From assembly GCA_937899725.1 (NCBI GenBank), contig CALCCA010000088.1, forward strand, positions 62,001 to 126,000: a DNA stretch of 64,000 nucleotides, written 5' to 3'. This stretch comes from an uncultured Halomicronema sp. Its GTDB lineage: Bacteria; Cyanobacteriota; Cyanobacteriia; Phormidesmidales; Phormidesmidaceae. The position numbers and the translations under genes are program-made. The notes below the pieces were generated by a model. It was not told the DNA's origin. It saw only the letters and a list, made by a program, of their open reading frames with translations, and ran no database searches. Each line of letters opens with the position of its first letter. Position 1 is the stretch's first letter. Below are positions 38,420 through 49,431 of the stretch, piece after piece.

Positions 38420-39319
38420 ATGACAGACGAAACGGCTTTCTTTCACCATGTGCCCGTCATGCCTCAGCCGGTATTAACGGGGTTAGGGGCAGCCGCCTCA
38501 TCAGCGCCCCGGCGCTACCTAGACGCCACGGTGGGCGGCGGGGGCCACAGTGTGCTGCTGTTGCAGGCCAGTGCGACCCTGCAGCTCGTTGCCTTAGACC
38601 AAGATACGACGGCCCTTCAGGCGGCTCAAGTGCGACTGTCGGAATATCGCGATCGCGTCACCTTTTGGCACACCAATTTCAGCAATTTTGAGCCGGGCAC
38701 CGACCGCTTTGACGGCATTCTGGCTGACATTGGTGTCAGTTCAGCCCAGCTCGATACGCCAGAGCGCGGCTTTAGCTTCCGCAAAGCCGCCCCCTTAGAT
38801 ATGCGCATGAACTCGCATCAAGACCTCAGTGCCGCCGATATTGTCAATCATTGGGATGAAACAGAGTTGGCTAATACCATCTATACCTATGGCGAAGAGC
38901 GGTTGTCGCGACGCATCGCCCGCCAGATTGTGGAAAAACGCCCCTTTCAAACCACCACTGAACTGGCAGCGGCGATCGCTGACTGTGTACCGAAAAAGTA
39001 TCGCTATGGTCGGATTCACCCGGCGACCCGCACCTTTCAAGCCCTGCGCATTGCCGTCAATGCTGAACTGGAAGTGCTGCAGACCTTTTTAGAAAAAGCG
39101 CCCGACTGGCTCTTGCCCGGCGGCCGTTTGGTCATCATCAGCTTTCACAGTTTGGAAGATCGCATCGTCAAATGGGCATTTCGTCAAGATGAACGCCTGC
39201 AAATCATCACCAAAAAGCCCCTCGTCGCTACCGCCGCAGAAATTGCAGACAATCCCCGAGCGCGATCGGCCAAGCTCCGAATAGCCGAGCGCAAGCGACC
39301 ATCACCCAGCAAGGGATAA
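38420..39319 (+). CDS. rsmH: 16S rRNA (cytosine(1402)-N4)-methyltransferase
   Basis: 299 residues. Uses S-adenosylmethionine to methylate C1402 in the ribosomal P site. Visible: HHVPVMPQPVL (9-19), YLDATVGGGGHS (SAM-binding motif I, about 33-44), GILADIGVSSAQLDTPERGFS (near 94-114), and GGRLVIISFHSLEDRIVKWAF near 232-252. In many bacteria rsmH opens the dcw cluster; here no cell-wall genes follow, as usual for cyanobacteria. Divergent from ndhH over a 266-base spacer. Confidence 0.95.
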   Translation: MTDETAFFHHVPVMPQPVLTGLGAAASSAPRRYLDATVGGGGHSVLLLQASATLQLVALDQDTTALQAAQVRLSEYRDRVTFWHTNFSNFEPGTDRFDGILADIGVSSAQLDTPERGFSFRKAAPLDMRMNSHQDLSAADIVNHWDETELANTIYTYGEERLSRRIARQIVEKRPFQTTTELAAAIADCVPKKYRYGRIHPATRTFQALRIAVNAELEVLQTFLEKAPDWLLPGGRLVIISFHSLEDRIVKWAFRQDERLQIITKKPLVATAAEIADNPRARSAKLRIAERKRPSPSKG

Positions 39320-39687
39320 GCCGTCAATCATCTGGGCCACCTCGCTGCTGACAGCATCACGCGCGCTCCCCATCAGTTGCCGCAACTCATCATCTCGCGC
39401 GACAACCAGTCATTCATGCGAAAATCAGCGTCAGCCTTGACTCAATTCTCTGACCGCAGAGAAGATACGGTAAGTATGGGTTTAAGGTGGGAACGCTAGA
39501 GCAGATTCAATCAACAGTATCTCAGAGGCAATGGCAGCGCTCACGAGCTGAGCGCTGGCCTCCAACTCAACCGACTGCCCCTGCAGCCACAGAACTCGCC
39601 CCTTTGCCGACCGTTAAGCTCACGCTGGCGGCAATCCCAACTGCATCCCACTGACTCCTGCAATCGTTCCCTATGAGGACTTTCCCG
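39320..39687. other. Intergenic region upstream of the response regulator gene
   Basis: 368 bases. A 55-codon frame (GTG 39487 to stop 39654) in front of the phosphatase gene has a plausible composition (Pro/Ala-rich) but no family or clear ribosome site. I do not annotate it. No promoter recognised. Confidence 0.5.
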
Positions 39688-41352
39688 ATGGCCTGGGAAG
39701 ATGACAACCTCCTAAAACTCATGGTCGTAGATGACGAGCCAGACAACCTGGACTTGTTGTATCGCACCTTTCGACGGGAGTTTGAAGTTTATAAAGCGGA
39801 GGATGGCTTTAAGGCCCTGCAGGTTTTGGCTGAGGTGGGTGAAATGGCGGTGATCATTTCTGATCAGCGCATGCCCCGCATGAATGGCACTGAGTTTCTA
39901 AGCCGCACCGTTGAACAGTTTCCAGACACCATCCGCATTGTCTTAACGGGCTATACCGATGTTGAAGACTTGGTCGAGGCGATCAATTCCGGCAAAGTTT
40001 TCAAATATATTACGAAGCCCTGGAAACCAGCTGACCTGAAGTTAGTGGTGATGCAAGCGGCAGAGACGTTTCGGGTCGTCAAACAGCGCACCCGAGCCTT
40101 GACTCAAGCGCTATCGCGAGAGTCGTTTTTTAACGAAGTGATGAGCGCCATTCGCGAGTCGCTGGATTACAACAGCATGTTGCAGACGATCGCCATCACC
40201 TTAGGCAAAACCTCTGAGGCCTCCCATGTCGTGCTCTATGTAGTCAACGCGGATGAGACGTCAGCGGAGTTAGATAAGTCACTCAGTTTTAGCTTCACGA
40301 CGTTAAGCGCGGCAGCGGCCACGAGTCTCAAAGGTCATAGCCTGTCAATGAGTGAGTGGACGCTGCAAACGGGACAGCGCCAGCTAGACACGATAGAGCA
40401 GTCCACACCTCTGACGGCGTTGACGCTACCGCTGCGATATCAGCAAACGACGTTGGCGATCGTCACGCTTTACCACTCGGCCTTAGTCGCTGACTGGGCC
40501 GAAGCCACGACCCAGTTGCTGGACAGTGTCGCCGAGCAAATTGCCCTAGCCATTTCCCAGGCCAAACTGTATCAACGCATTCAAATGCAGACACAGCAGA
40601 TGCGGGCAGAACTAGAGGTCGCTCGGCAAATTCAAACCAACTTGCTGCGTCAAAGTCTGCCCACCATTGAAAACGTCCGCATTCAAGCTCGGTGCCTACC
40701 AGCCCGTGAAGTCGGCGGCGATTTCTATGAAATCTTTTCTCACCCGCAGGGCGATGTTTGGCTCGCGGTGGGCGATGTCTCGGGCAAGGGGGTGCCAGCG
40801 GCACTGTTTATGGCGAGTGCGATCTCTGTGTTGCGCCGCGAATTGTCTCAAGAGCGTTCTCCCTCACCTGAAAAGGTGATGCAAAATTTAAACCGGAGCC
40901 TTTGGGATGACTTAGTCAGCAGCAACTGCTTTGTCACGCTGGTGCTGATCTGCTACAACCCAATAACGCACAAGCTGCGGTATGCCAATGCCGGCCACAT
41001 CTACCCGTTAGTGTGGACAGTCCAAACCCTTGCTGAACCCGCAGGTGAACCGCTTTATCTCAAAACTCGGGGTGTCCCCCTCGGAATTTTGCCGGATTGG
41101 ACGGCGCAAGCTGGTGAGACTGAACTGGCTCCTGGCAAAACGCTACTCCTCACGAGTGACGGGCTCACTGAGGCCACGGTAGCCGCTGAGGCCTCCGAAG
41201 GAGCCGCCATGTTGCATCAGACGGGGCTATGGAAACTCCTCAAAACCCAACCACTCCCCTTAGATTTGGATCAGCTCTTAGCGTCAATTCAGTGGGGCAG
41301 CACTGAACAGGAAGATGACCAAACGGTGTTGTCGCTGGAGGTGTTGAAGTGA
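39688..41352 (+). CDS. Response regulator with GAF-like and PP2C/SpoIIE phosphatase domain
   Basis: 554 residues from ATG 39688 (MAWEDDNLL; a start 15 bases earlier is possible). A receiver domain at about 10-130 has the acidic pair in VVDDEPDN and the phospho-acceptor Asp in IISDQRMPRMNG. Residues about 150-300 look like a GAF-type sensor. A short coiled coil leads to a PP2C-like domain from about 325 with REVGGDFYEIF, WLAVGDVSGKGVPAALFM and DGLTEA. Such proteins dephosphorylate an anti-sigma antagonist. It overlaps the next gene, an anti-sigma-type kinase, so they act together. Confidence 0.9.
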   Translation: MAWEDDNLLKLMVVDDEPDNLDLLYRTFRREFEVYKAEDGFKALQVLAEVGEMAVIISDQRMPRMNGTEFLSRTVEQFPDTIRIVLTGYTDVEDLVEAINSGKVFKYITKPWKPADLKLVVMQAAETFRVVKQRTRALTQALSRESFFNEVMSAIRESLDYNSMLQTIAITLGKTSEASHVVLYVVNADETSAELDKSLSFSFTTLSAAAATSLKGHSLSMSEWTLQTGQRQLDTIEQSTPLTALTLPLRYQQTTLAIVTLYHSALVADWAEATTQLLDSVAEQIALAISQAKLYQRIQMQTQQMRAELEVARQIQTNLLRQSLPTIENVRIQARCLPAREVGGDFYEIFSHPQGDVWLAVGDVSGKGVPAALFMASAISVLRRELSQERSPSPEKVMQNLNRSLWDDLVSSNCFVTLVLICYNPITHKLRYANAGHIYPLVWTVQTLAEPAGEPLYLKTRGVPLGILPDWTAQAGETELAPGKTLLLTSDGLTEATVAAEASEGAAMLHQTGLWKLLKTQPLPLDLDQLLASIQWGSTEQEDDQTVLSLEVLK

Positions 41353-41804
41353 TGAAAACTGAACTCCGCATTCCCAGCGATCTCAGATTTTTAGTCGTCA
41401 TTGAAGCTTGGCTGTTGGGCACTTTGCAGCTAGAGCTAGGCGACTGGCCAGATTGGCCGAAATGGGAAAACCGCTTGCGCTTAGTGATTGTAGAAGCTTA
41501 TTCCAACGTCGTCCGCCATGCTCACCACGAACAACCCCAGTTGCCGGTCTTGCTGAAATTGGAGGTGCAGGCTGACGTCCTATTTTTAGAGGTTTGGGAT
41601 CAAGGAGAAGGCTTTGATCTCAGCACCTATTTGCCACCAGCGCCAGATACTCACCAAGAAGGGGGCTACGGCTGGTTGATCTTAAATCGGCTGATGGACA
41701 AGGTGGAATATCAGGTGAGAGTTCAAGGACAAAGCAACTGTTTAAGGCTACAGGCAGAACTGCCCACGGAGAGTCCGCTCTCTCCACTGCCTCAGCAGCG
41801 TTAG
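41352..41804 (+). CDS. RsbW/SpoIIAB-like anti-sigma regulatory ATPase
   Basis: 150 residues from ATG 41352, with the overlap TGATG to the previous gene (GTG 41349 also possible). GHKL-type ATPase: N box LRLVIVEAYSNVVRHAH (about 36-52, Glu and Asn), G1 box LEVWDQGEGFDL (about 76-87), and GGYGWLILNRLMDKVEY (about 101-117). Anti-sigma kinases of this type phosphorylate an STAS antagonist or hold sigma factor. The target is not evident; no STAS gene is next to it. Co-transcribed with the phosphatase. Confidence 0.85.
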   Translation: MKTELRIPSDLRFLVVIEAWLLGTLQLELGDWPDWPKWENRLRLVIVEAYSNVVRHAHHEQPQLPVLLKLEVQADVLFLEVWDQGEGFDLSTYLPPAPDTHQEGGYGWLILNRLMDKVEYQVRVQGQSNCLRLQAELPTESPLSPLPQQR

Positions 41805-41814
41805 CACAAATACT

Positions 41815-42534
41815 TCATGCCGAACGGAGCGATGATTCAGCACAGCCATAGCGGGCCACCGTAAACTGGCCAGTTTGTTGGGTCGTGAGCCAAGCCCACA
41901 GTTGGTCGCCGTTCGAGAAATGCCACCATTCGGCAGGATGTTGTTGAAAACCAGCCGCTGTCATCAGCTGCCGGAGCAGGCATCGATGGACATGAAATTG
42001 CGAATGCTCCGCAGCCGCTGCCTGAAAATAATCGGGATGCGATCGCGCTGAGACCTCATCGATTGGCGACCCCATCGCGACGGGCAACCCTTGAGCATCC
42101 ATCAGGGTGAGGTCAATCGCCGCCCCCGTACTGTGGGGCGGGGGCGTTTTCGGGTCAGGGCTCGGCAAGGCCCAAAACTGATACACCGTTTCGAGCAGCG
42201 CTTGCTGTTGAGCTGCGGCCATCTGCGACCAGTCGAGCCCCTGTTGGTGAGCCAGGTCTTGAGTGGTATAGTCCACCATAAATTGCTGCACCGGAATCGG
42301 GCGATAGGCATCAAACACTTGCAAACGCCAGCCCGGTTGCTCGGCTTGCAGAGCGACTTGAACCCGACGCAAGGCCTCGACCACGGTCTGGCGCAGCCAA
42401 TAGGGCGAGCGATCGCCATAGGGCGCGCCTAAGGCCACATAGGGATGCGGCGTGACCACGGCCAACTCTGGGAGGGGAAGGGGAACCAGAGGTTCGTGAC
42501 ACTCATGAATCGGCACGTGGTGGTACGGTTTCAT
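41815..42534 (-). CDS. VanX-like D-alanyl-D-alanine dipeptidase (peptidase M15)
   Basis: 239 residues from ATG 42534 (MKPYHHVPIHECHE); the longer frame adds 26 residues from a non-conserved region. Cleaves D-Ala-D-Ala to free D-Ala. Zn ligands and catalytic residues visible: FDAYRPI (about 91-97), HSTGAAIDLTLMDAQG (first His and Asp, about 146-161), and AEWWHFSNGDQ (catalytic Glu and second His, about 210-220). The family includes DdpX for peptidoglycan turnover; vancomycin resistance is not implied. Convergent with the anti-sigma gene 10 bases away. Confidence 0.9.
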   Translation of the reverse strand: MKPYHHVPIHECHEPLVPLPLPELAVVTPHPYVALGAPYGDRSPYWLRQTVVEALRRVQVALQAEQPGWRLQVFDAYRPIPVQQFMVDYTTQDLAHQQGLDWSQMAAAQQQALLETVYQFWALPSPDPKTPPPHSTGAAIDLTLMDAQGLPVAMGSPIDEVSARSHPDYFQAAAAEHSQFHVHRCLLRQLMTAAGFQQHPAEWWHFSNGDQLWAWLTTQQTGQFTVARYGCAESSLRSA

Positions 42535-42631
42535 CCCAGCTTCCAGATTGCGGATATATGTGCGCCGGCCTGAGCGACAGCGATCACAGCTGACAGCAGC
42601 CCAACCAATCACAGGTTGAATTTAGCGAACC

Positions 42632-43564
42632 CTAAAGCATCCGCGATCGCACCAAGGTCCCCGGCAGACACATGATCTTCTGTAGCCTCGGGACGTAAGC
42701 CCGCTTAGTAAAAACGTCGTAGCCATTTTGCTCAATGACCGTCAGAATCTTGCTGTACAGCACTTGAGCCGCCCAGACGGGCCAGCGAGCATCAGGACTC
42801 AAGCGACTGATACCCTGCTCAGCTTCTTGATAAAATTTGCGGGCGCGTTGAATCTCAAACTGCATCAAGGCCCGCCAGCGATCGTCAATCACACCGTTCA
42901 TCAAATCCGCTTCGGTGTAATCAAAGAGGGCTAAATCTTCAAGGGGTAAATAAATGCGCCCTCGCCGCGCATCTTCACCGACGTCACGCAAAATATTCGT
43001 CAGCTGATTAGCAATGCCCAGAGCGACGGCTTCTTTCATCGGGTTGGGTGAAGGCTCATACCGCTGCCAAGGGGCGGTTTGCTGCTCAGAATCAATGCCC
43101 ATAACCGCAGTTGACATCAAACCAACGGTGCCCGCGACCCGATAGCAGTAAAGTTCCAGCTCTTCAAAGGTGTGATAGCGCGATCGATCCAAATCCATCC
43201 GCTGCCCTTCAATCATGTCTTTAAAGGGTTGAATCTCTAACGGAAACCGCTGCAGGGTATCTACCAGCGCCACATCAGTATTTTCAACGGGCTGACCTTG
43301 AAAGATTGAAGTGAGTTGTTTCTCCCAGCGGTCTAACGTCTCTTCGGTCGTGAGTGCAGCCTGCGGTCCATCGACCAATTCATCAGTGCGACGACACCAA
43401 ACGTAGATAGCCCAAATTGCCCGACGCTTTTCGGGCGTCATCAGCAAAGTTCCGAGATAAAACGTTTTGGAATATTCCGCTGTAACCTGGCGGCAGGCCT
43501 CATAGGCATCCTCCTTGGGAACAAATTCCTTAGACCGCAGCGAGTGGGACAATTGCAGCATCAA
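42632..43564 (-). CDS. crtB: Phytoene synthase
   Basis: 310 residues. Condenses two geranylgeranyl diphosphates to phytoene, first committed carotenoid step. Asp-rich motifs: VWCRRTDELVDGPQA (about 55-69) and NILRDVGEDARRGRIYLP (about 190-207). Also SKTFYLGT near the N-terminus. Membrane-associated. Adjacent to and downstream of pds on the same strand, 129 bases away, the common cyanobacterial pds-crtB operon. Confidence 0.97.
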   Translation of the reverse strand: MMLQLSHSLRSKEFVPKEDAYEACRQVTAEYSKTFYLGTLLMTPEKRRAIWAIYVWCRRTDELVDGPQAALTTEETLDRWEKQLTSIFQGQPVENTDVALVDTLQRFPLEIQPFKDMIEGQRMDLDRSRYHTFEELELYCYRVAGTVGLMSTAVMGIDSEQQTAPWQRYEPSPNPMKEAVALGIANQLTNILRDVGEDARRGRIYLPLEDLALFDYTEADLMNGVIDDRWRALMQFEIQRARKFYQEAEQGISRLSPDARWPVWAAQVLYSKILTVIEQNGYDVFTKRAYVPRLQKIMCLPGTLVRSRML

Positions 43565-43692
43565 TCTTTATAGCTGGAAACTCGAAACATATTTAAGATT
43601 ACAGCGCTCAGAGCCCGCTAGCAGCGGACTGGCTTCCTATCACAGAATACGTTAAAGCCAGCCCGATTTAACCGCTGTTTGCGGGATTTTGC

Positions 43693-45476
<1,784 letters not shown>

Positions 45477-46760
45477 GTGACGCAATCAATTTTGGAAATT
45501 CTTCAGGACAGTGATCCGTTAGTGGCAGATATCGTGCAGCGCGAGCTGCAGCGCCAGCGCGATCACCTGGAGCTAATCGCGAGTGAAAATTTTGCCTCGT
45601 CGGCCGTGATGGCGGCCCAAGGCTCAGCCTTGACGAATAAGTATGCGGAAGGGCTACCGGGCAAGCGGTATTACGGCGGCTGTGAATTCGTCGATCAGGT
45701 GGAGTCTTTGGCGATTGAGCGCATCAAAAAGCTGTTTGGTGCCGCCCATGCGAACGTCCAACCGCATTCCGGCGCTCAGGCCAACTTCGCTGTGTTTTTA
45801 GCGCTCCTCCAGCCTGGTGACACCATTATGGGGATGGACCTGTCCCATGGTGGGCATTTGACCCACGGGTCACCGGTGAACGTGTCCGGCAAATGGTTCA
45901 ACGTCGTGCAGTATGGCGTTAACGCTGACACCGAGACCCTTGATTTTGATCAGATTCGGGCTCTGGCTTTAGAGCATCGCCCAAAGCTCATCATTTGTGG
46001 CTATTCAGCCTACCCGCGCGTGATTCCCTTTGAACAGTTCCGGGCGATCGCCGATGAAGTGGGAGCCTATTTGCTGGCTGACATTGCCCACATCGCGGGG
46101 CTAGTCGCGGCGGGCGGGCATCCCAATCCGGTGCCGCACTGTGATGTGGTGACCACGACGACCCACAAAACACTGCGGGGACCACGCGGAGGGCTGATTT
46201 TGACCCGCGATGCCGACCTGGGCAAAAAGTTCGATAAGGCGGTTTTTCCCGGCTCTCAGGGGGGGCCGTTAGAGCACGTGATTGCCGCGAAGGCAGTGGC
46301 TTTTGGCGAAGCGCTGCGCCCCGAGTTCAAGACCTACTCGCAGCAGGTGATCAAAAACGCGCAAGCCATGGGCGATCGCCTGCAGGCGAGAGGACTCAAG
46401 TTGGTTTCTAACGGCACTGACAATCATTTGATCTTGGTCGATCTGCGCTCAGTTAGCCTGACGGGTAAGCAAGCCGACCAGCTAGTGAGTGAAGTCAACA
46501 TCACGGCAAACAAAAACACCGTTCCTTTTGACCCCGAATCGCCCTTTGTCACCAGTGGTTTACGGCTCGGTTCGCCGGCGATGACCACTCGCGGTATGGG
46601 GATTGCCGAGTTTACCGAGATTGCCGATATTGTGGCAGATCGATTGACCCAGCCGGAAGATGAGGGGGTGCGCGACAATTGTCTGCGGCGGGTCGCAGCG
46701 CTGTGCGATCGCTTTCCGCTTTATCCTTACCTCAGCCTGCCCAAGCCCGTTATGGCTTAG
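45477..46760 (+). CDS. glyA: Serine hydroxymethyltransferase
   Basis: 427 residues from GTG 45477 ([12 protein letters not shown]), the normal family length; an upstream TTG (45462) adds five residues. PLP enzyme, serine plus tetrahydrofolate to glycine and methylene-THF, one-carbon metabolism and photorespiratory flux. Visible: [12 protein letters not shown] (about 30-41), [15 protein letters not shown], and [18 protein letters not shown] with the PLP Lys near residue 228. A stem-loop follows at 46811. Confidence 0.97.
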   Translation: MTQSILEILQDSDPLVADIVQRELQRQRDHLELIASENFASSAVMAAQGSALTNKYAEGLPGKRYYGGCEFVDQVESLAIERIKKLFGAAHANVQPHSGAQANFAVFLALLQPGDTIMGMDLSHGGHLTHGSPVNVSGKWFNVVQYGVNADTETLDFDQIRALALEHRPKLIICGYSAYPRVIPFEQFRAIADEVGAYLLADIAHIAGLVAAGGHPNPVPHCDVVTTTTHKTLRGPRGGLILTRDADLGKKFDKAVFPGSQGGPLEHVIAAKAVAFGEALRPEFKTYSQQVIKNAQAMGDRLQARGLKLVSNGTDNHLILVDLRSVSLTGKQADQLVSEVNITANKNTVPFDPESPFVTSGLRLGSPAMTTRGMGIAEFTEIADIVADRLTQPEDEGVRDNCLRRVAALCDRFPLYPYLSLPKPVMA

Positions 46761-46810
46761 TCTCAGCAGATCCGCTCAAACTCATTCGCAGCTTGATCCC
46801 AGCTCTATGG

Positions 46811-46849
46811 GGATATGACAGTAGACAACCGGTTTGATCTGTCATATCC
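46811..46849. repeat. 11-bp stem-loop after glyA
   Basis: GGATATGACAG (46811-46821) pairs with CTGTCATATCC (46839-46849). 50 bases after the glyA stop. Only a weak T tract follows, so this may or may not terminate transcription. Confidence 0.55.
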
Positions 46850-47009
46850 TTCATGGAGCTTTATAGTAGTGGCTAGATTCTAAAGATTATTAAGAGAATC
46901 AACTATCTTCGACAAGTAAGTTTGAACTTGCTTGGCCGGCTTTAGTATTAATCCCGAATCTTTTCATCTCAGCTGATTGCTAAACTTCAACGCTGTTGAA
47001 GCCCTCTCT

Positions 47010-48068
47010 ATGCCTTTTCAGCTCTATCATCTATTAGCCTTTGTGATTTCTGGCGCAGTTGTGCTGGTATCGACTCCCATCGTGCGACAAATCGGCTTGC
47101 GATCCGGGCGGGTCGACCAGCCCGGTGGGCGCAAAGTCCACACTCAACCAATGGTGCGCCTCGGAGGGATTTCGATTTTTCTGGGTACGCTGATTTCCCT
47201 CTTGTTTGTCTGGTGGTCAGGCGGTTTTATCGACGCTTCGGGCACTCACCTCAGCCCCACCGACGAATATGAAATCTGGGGCGTCACACTGGGGGGATTC
47301 GCCTTCTTCTTAATCGGTCTGCTAGATGACCTCTTTGGCTTGTCGGCCTCTAGTCGCTTGCTCATGCAGGCGCTGATTGCGGGAATTGCCTGGCATGTGG
47401 GGGTCAGCATCGATTTTTTGAGTATTCCTTTCGTCGGGCTGGTGTCACTGCCCATCTGGATTAGTCTGCCAGTTACCATCATTTGGCTAGTGGGCATGAC
47501 CAACGCCATCAACTGGATTGATGGATTGGATGGACTCGCCGCCGGGGTCTGTGGCATTGCCGCGCTGATTATGCTGGTGGTGAGCTTGTTTATGGCTCAA
47601 CCCGCGGCGGCGCTCATCGCCGCCGCATTGGCGGGCGGCTCTCTGTGTTTTTTGCGGTATAACTTCAATCCGGCAAAAATCTTTATGGGCGATGGCGGCT
47701 CCTACTTTATTGGGTTTACCCTAGCCGGAGTCGGCGTGATTGGCCTGATTAAGAGTGTGACCACGGTCGCCGTGCTGCTGCCCTATCTGATTCTGGCTGT
47801 GCCGATCTTAGATATGTCTGCCGTCATTCTGGATCGCATTCGCTGTGGCAGTTCGCCCTTTGTCGCTGACAAACGACACCTGCATCACCGTTTGCTAAAG
47901 GCAGGCTTGTCGCATCGCTGGGCAGTTTTATTTATCTATGCTTTAACCCTATGGGCAGGCAGCTTGGCCATCGCGTTTGCGGGCATTCCCAGTGGCTTTG
48001 TCTACGCCGCAGGGGCCACTGGCTTGCTCACCTATGCCGGTTGGCGCGTCAAGCAACTGTCTCGATAG
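47010..48068 (+). CDS. WecA/TagO-type undecaprenyl-phosphate sugar-1-phosphate transferase
   Basis: 352 residues from ATG 47010 (MPFQL); a TTG start at 46977 gives 11 more. About ten membrane helices. Family features: VRLGGIS near 40-50, LLDDLFGL (Asp pair, near residue 104), NAINWIDGLDGLAAG near 165-179, GDGGSYFIGF near 225-234, and the basic loop DKRHLHHRLL near 284-293. It moves GlcNAc-1-phosphate (or a similar sugar phosphate) from UDP to undecaprenyl phosphate for wall-linked glycans. It is not MraY by the HHRLL loop type. Confidence 0.88.
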   Translation: MPFQLYHLLAFVISGAVVLVSTPIVRQIGLRSGRVDQPGGRKVHTQPMVRLGGISIFLGTLISLLFVWWSGGFIDASGTHLSPTDEYEIWGVTLGGFAFFLIGLLDDLFGLSASSRLLMQALIAGIAWHVGVSIDFLSIPFVGLVSLPIWISLPVTIIWLVGMTNAINWIDGLDGLAAGVCGIAALIMLVVSLFMAQPAAALIAAALAGGSLCFLRYNFNPAKIFMGDGGSYFIGFTLAGVGVIGLIKSVTTVAVLLPYLILAVPILDMSAVILDRIRCGSSPFVADKRHLHHRLLKAGLSHRWAVLFIYALTLWAGSLAIAFAGIPSGFVYAAGATGLLTYAGWRVKQLSR

Positions 48069-48145
48069 GCAGTCCGCCGAAGCGTCTGAGCATTGAAAAG
48101 CAGCTCACTTTTTAATGCCAACCCAACGAGTTTTCAAACATAAAA

Positions 48146-48228
48146 TGCGGATGAAAGGACTTGAACCTTCACGTCGCGAGGACACTAGAACCTAAATCTA
48201 GCGCGTCTACCAATTCCGCCACATCCGC
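48146..48228 (-). tRNA. tRNA-Leu (anticodon UAG)
   Basis: 83 bases. Acceptor GCGGATG pairs with CATCCGC at the far end with discriminator A; the anticodon arm is CTAGA-TTTAGGT-TCTAG, anticodon TAG; the long variable arm (about 10 or more bases) is of the class II type proper to tRNA-Leu; the T arm is GAAGG-TTCAAGT-CCTTT. CCA is not encoded. Decodes CUA and, by wobble, other CUN codons. Confidence 0.97.
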
Positions 48229-48385
48229 GTGCTTATTTATAGTATCTGACAGCGATCCGATTGGATAGCCCTAAACGGTAGGGGCCAATATTGGCTCATT
48301 ATTGGCCAAAATATGGGCTCAGCGATCGCTCTCCTCAGTTCAATAGCAACCGTCCATCTTCTGAGTGCGGTTGACGCCAATAGCC

Positions 48386-48592
48386 CTACATATTAGCTCG
48401 GGCATCTCGCACCGCCGCGTAAAAGAACACCCCGACCAGCGGCACCGCCACCCCAATCAAGAGGCTCGTCGGCCCAGTGCCCCAATCGGGCTGCCCAGTG
48501 GAAAGTTCAAAAATCGCCGCCACTGCCGAGATCGCAGCGAGACAAGAACATAACAACAGCAAGCCACTCTTTGGCGTCCACACAGTACTCAA
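48386..48592 (-). CDS. Small two-helix membrane protein, unknown
   Basis: 68 residues from a TTG start (a GTG three codons in is possible). Two hydrophobic segments (about 9-28 and 41-60) and no other feature. Known small cyanobacterial membrane proteins look like this, but I cannot name the family. The next gene on the strand (def, 49216) is upstream, with the stop to start distance of 57 bases, so it could be an extra cistron after def. Confidence 0.4.
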   Translation of the reverse strand: MSTVWTPKSGLLLLCSCLAAISAVAAIFELSTGQPDWGTGPTSLLIGVAVPLVGVFFYAAVRDARANM

Positions 48593-48649
48593 GCCTCACA
48601 ACATCAAAGTGTCTTTTATCTAACGCAGACTGAGGACGCAGCGCAAGGG

Positions 48650-49216
48650 CTAACCGGTGATCGCCTTCACGTCTCCGGCCGAAAAGCCATTCTTCTGCAG
48701 CTCTTGAGTCAGCGCCAACTGATTATTGACACGGTCAACAAACATCACGCCCGTCAAGTGATCCATTTCGTGCAAAATGCAGCGAGCCAGCAGATCAGCG
48801 GCCTGCATCTTTTGGGGACGACCGTTTTCGTCTTTAAAGCTGACTTCGATCGCCGTCGGGCGTACGACATCCAGATAAACGCCCGGAATGCTCAGACAGC
48901 CCTCTTGATCAGTGCACTGCTCTTTACTCGTGCGAATCACTTTGGGATTCACCAAGATCAGGGGAGGAGCCGCCGCATTTTCGGGGTCAGTGTCCACAAC
49001 GATTAGCTGCTTATTCACCGCCACTTGAGGCGCGGCCAACCCAATACCATCGGAGCTATACATGGTTTTGAGCATGTCATAGGCCAAATCGCGCAGCGCA
49101 TTATCCACTTTGGCGACGCGCTTGGCGGGCTGGCGCAAGACGCGATCGCCCAGCGTATGGATGTCTAGCGGCGGATTCTTGAGCTTCGTTTTTTCGACCT
49201 GAATAGTAGCAGCCAT
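48650..49216 (-). CDS. def: Peptide deformylase
   Basis: 188 residues from ATG 49216 (MAATIQVEKTK); the longer frame adds 61 unrelated residues. Removes the formyl group from nascent N-termini. The three signature motifs are complete: GIGLAAPQV (about 57-65), EGCLSIPG (about 104-111) and HEMDH (about 146-150); the Cys and both His are metal ligands. Cytoplasmic, ribosome-linked. Confidence 0.97.
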   Translation of the reverse strand: MAATIQVEKTKLKNPPLDIHTLGDRVLRQPAKRVAKVDNALRDLAYDMLKTMYSSDGIGLAAPQVAVNKQLIVVDTDPENAAAPPLILVNPKVIRTSKEQCTDQEGCLSIPGVYLDVVRPTAIEVSFKDENGRPQKMQAADLLARCILHEMDHLTGVMFVDRVNNQLALTQELQKNGFSAGDVKAITG

Positions 49217-49431
49217 AAATTCTGAAATTGAAGAATGTCGTTTTGAAAGATCTTGATAATAAAGTCGTTTGAGTCGGCTCAAGAGGCTGCCCCTAAAAGA
49301 AAAAGCCGTTGCCTTTTCCCTGCCTGTGCAACCCATAGAAAGGACTGTAGAGCCACACCAAATGGGCAAAACCGACCATCTGGCTGAGCTCGCAGCCAAG
49401 AATGATCACCCCAACTTGTCAACCCAAAGCC

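Noticed and set aside
40463-40804. 113-codon minus-strand frame inside the phosphatase gene
   Set aside because: Shadow of the plus-strand gene, which has clear receiver and phosphatase domains.
41815-42534. Vancomycin resistance gene vanX
   Set aside because: The gene is a VanX-type dipeptidase but there is no vanHA cluster; a housekeeping turnover role is more likely.
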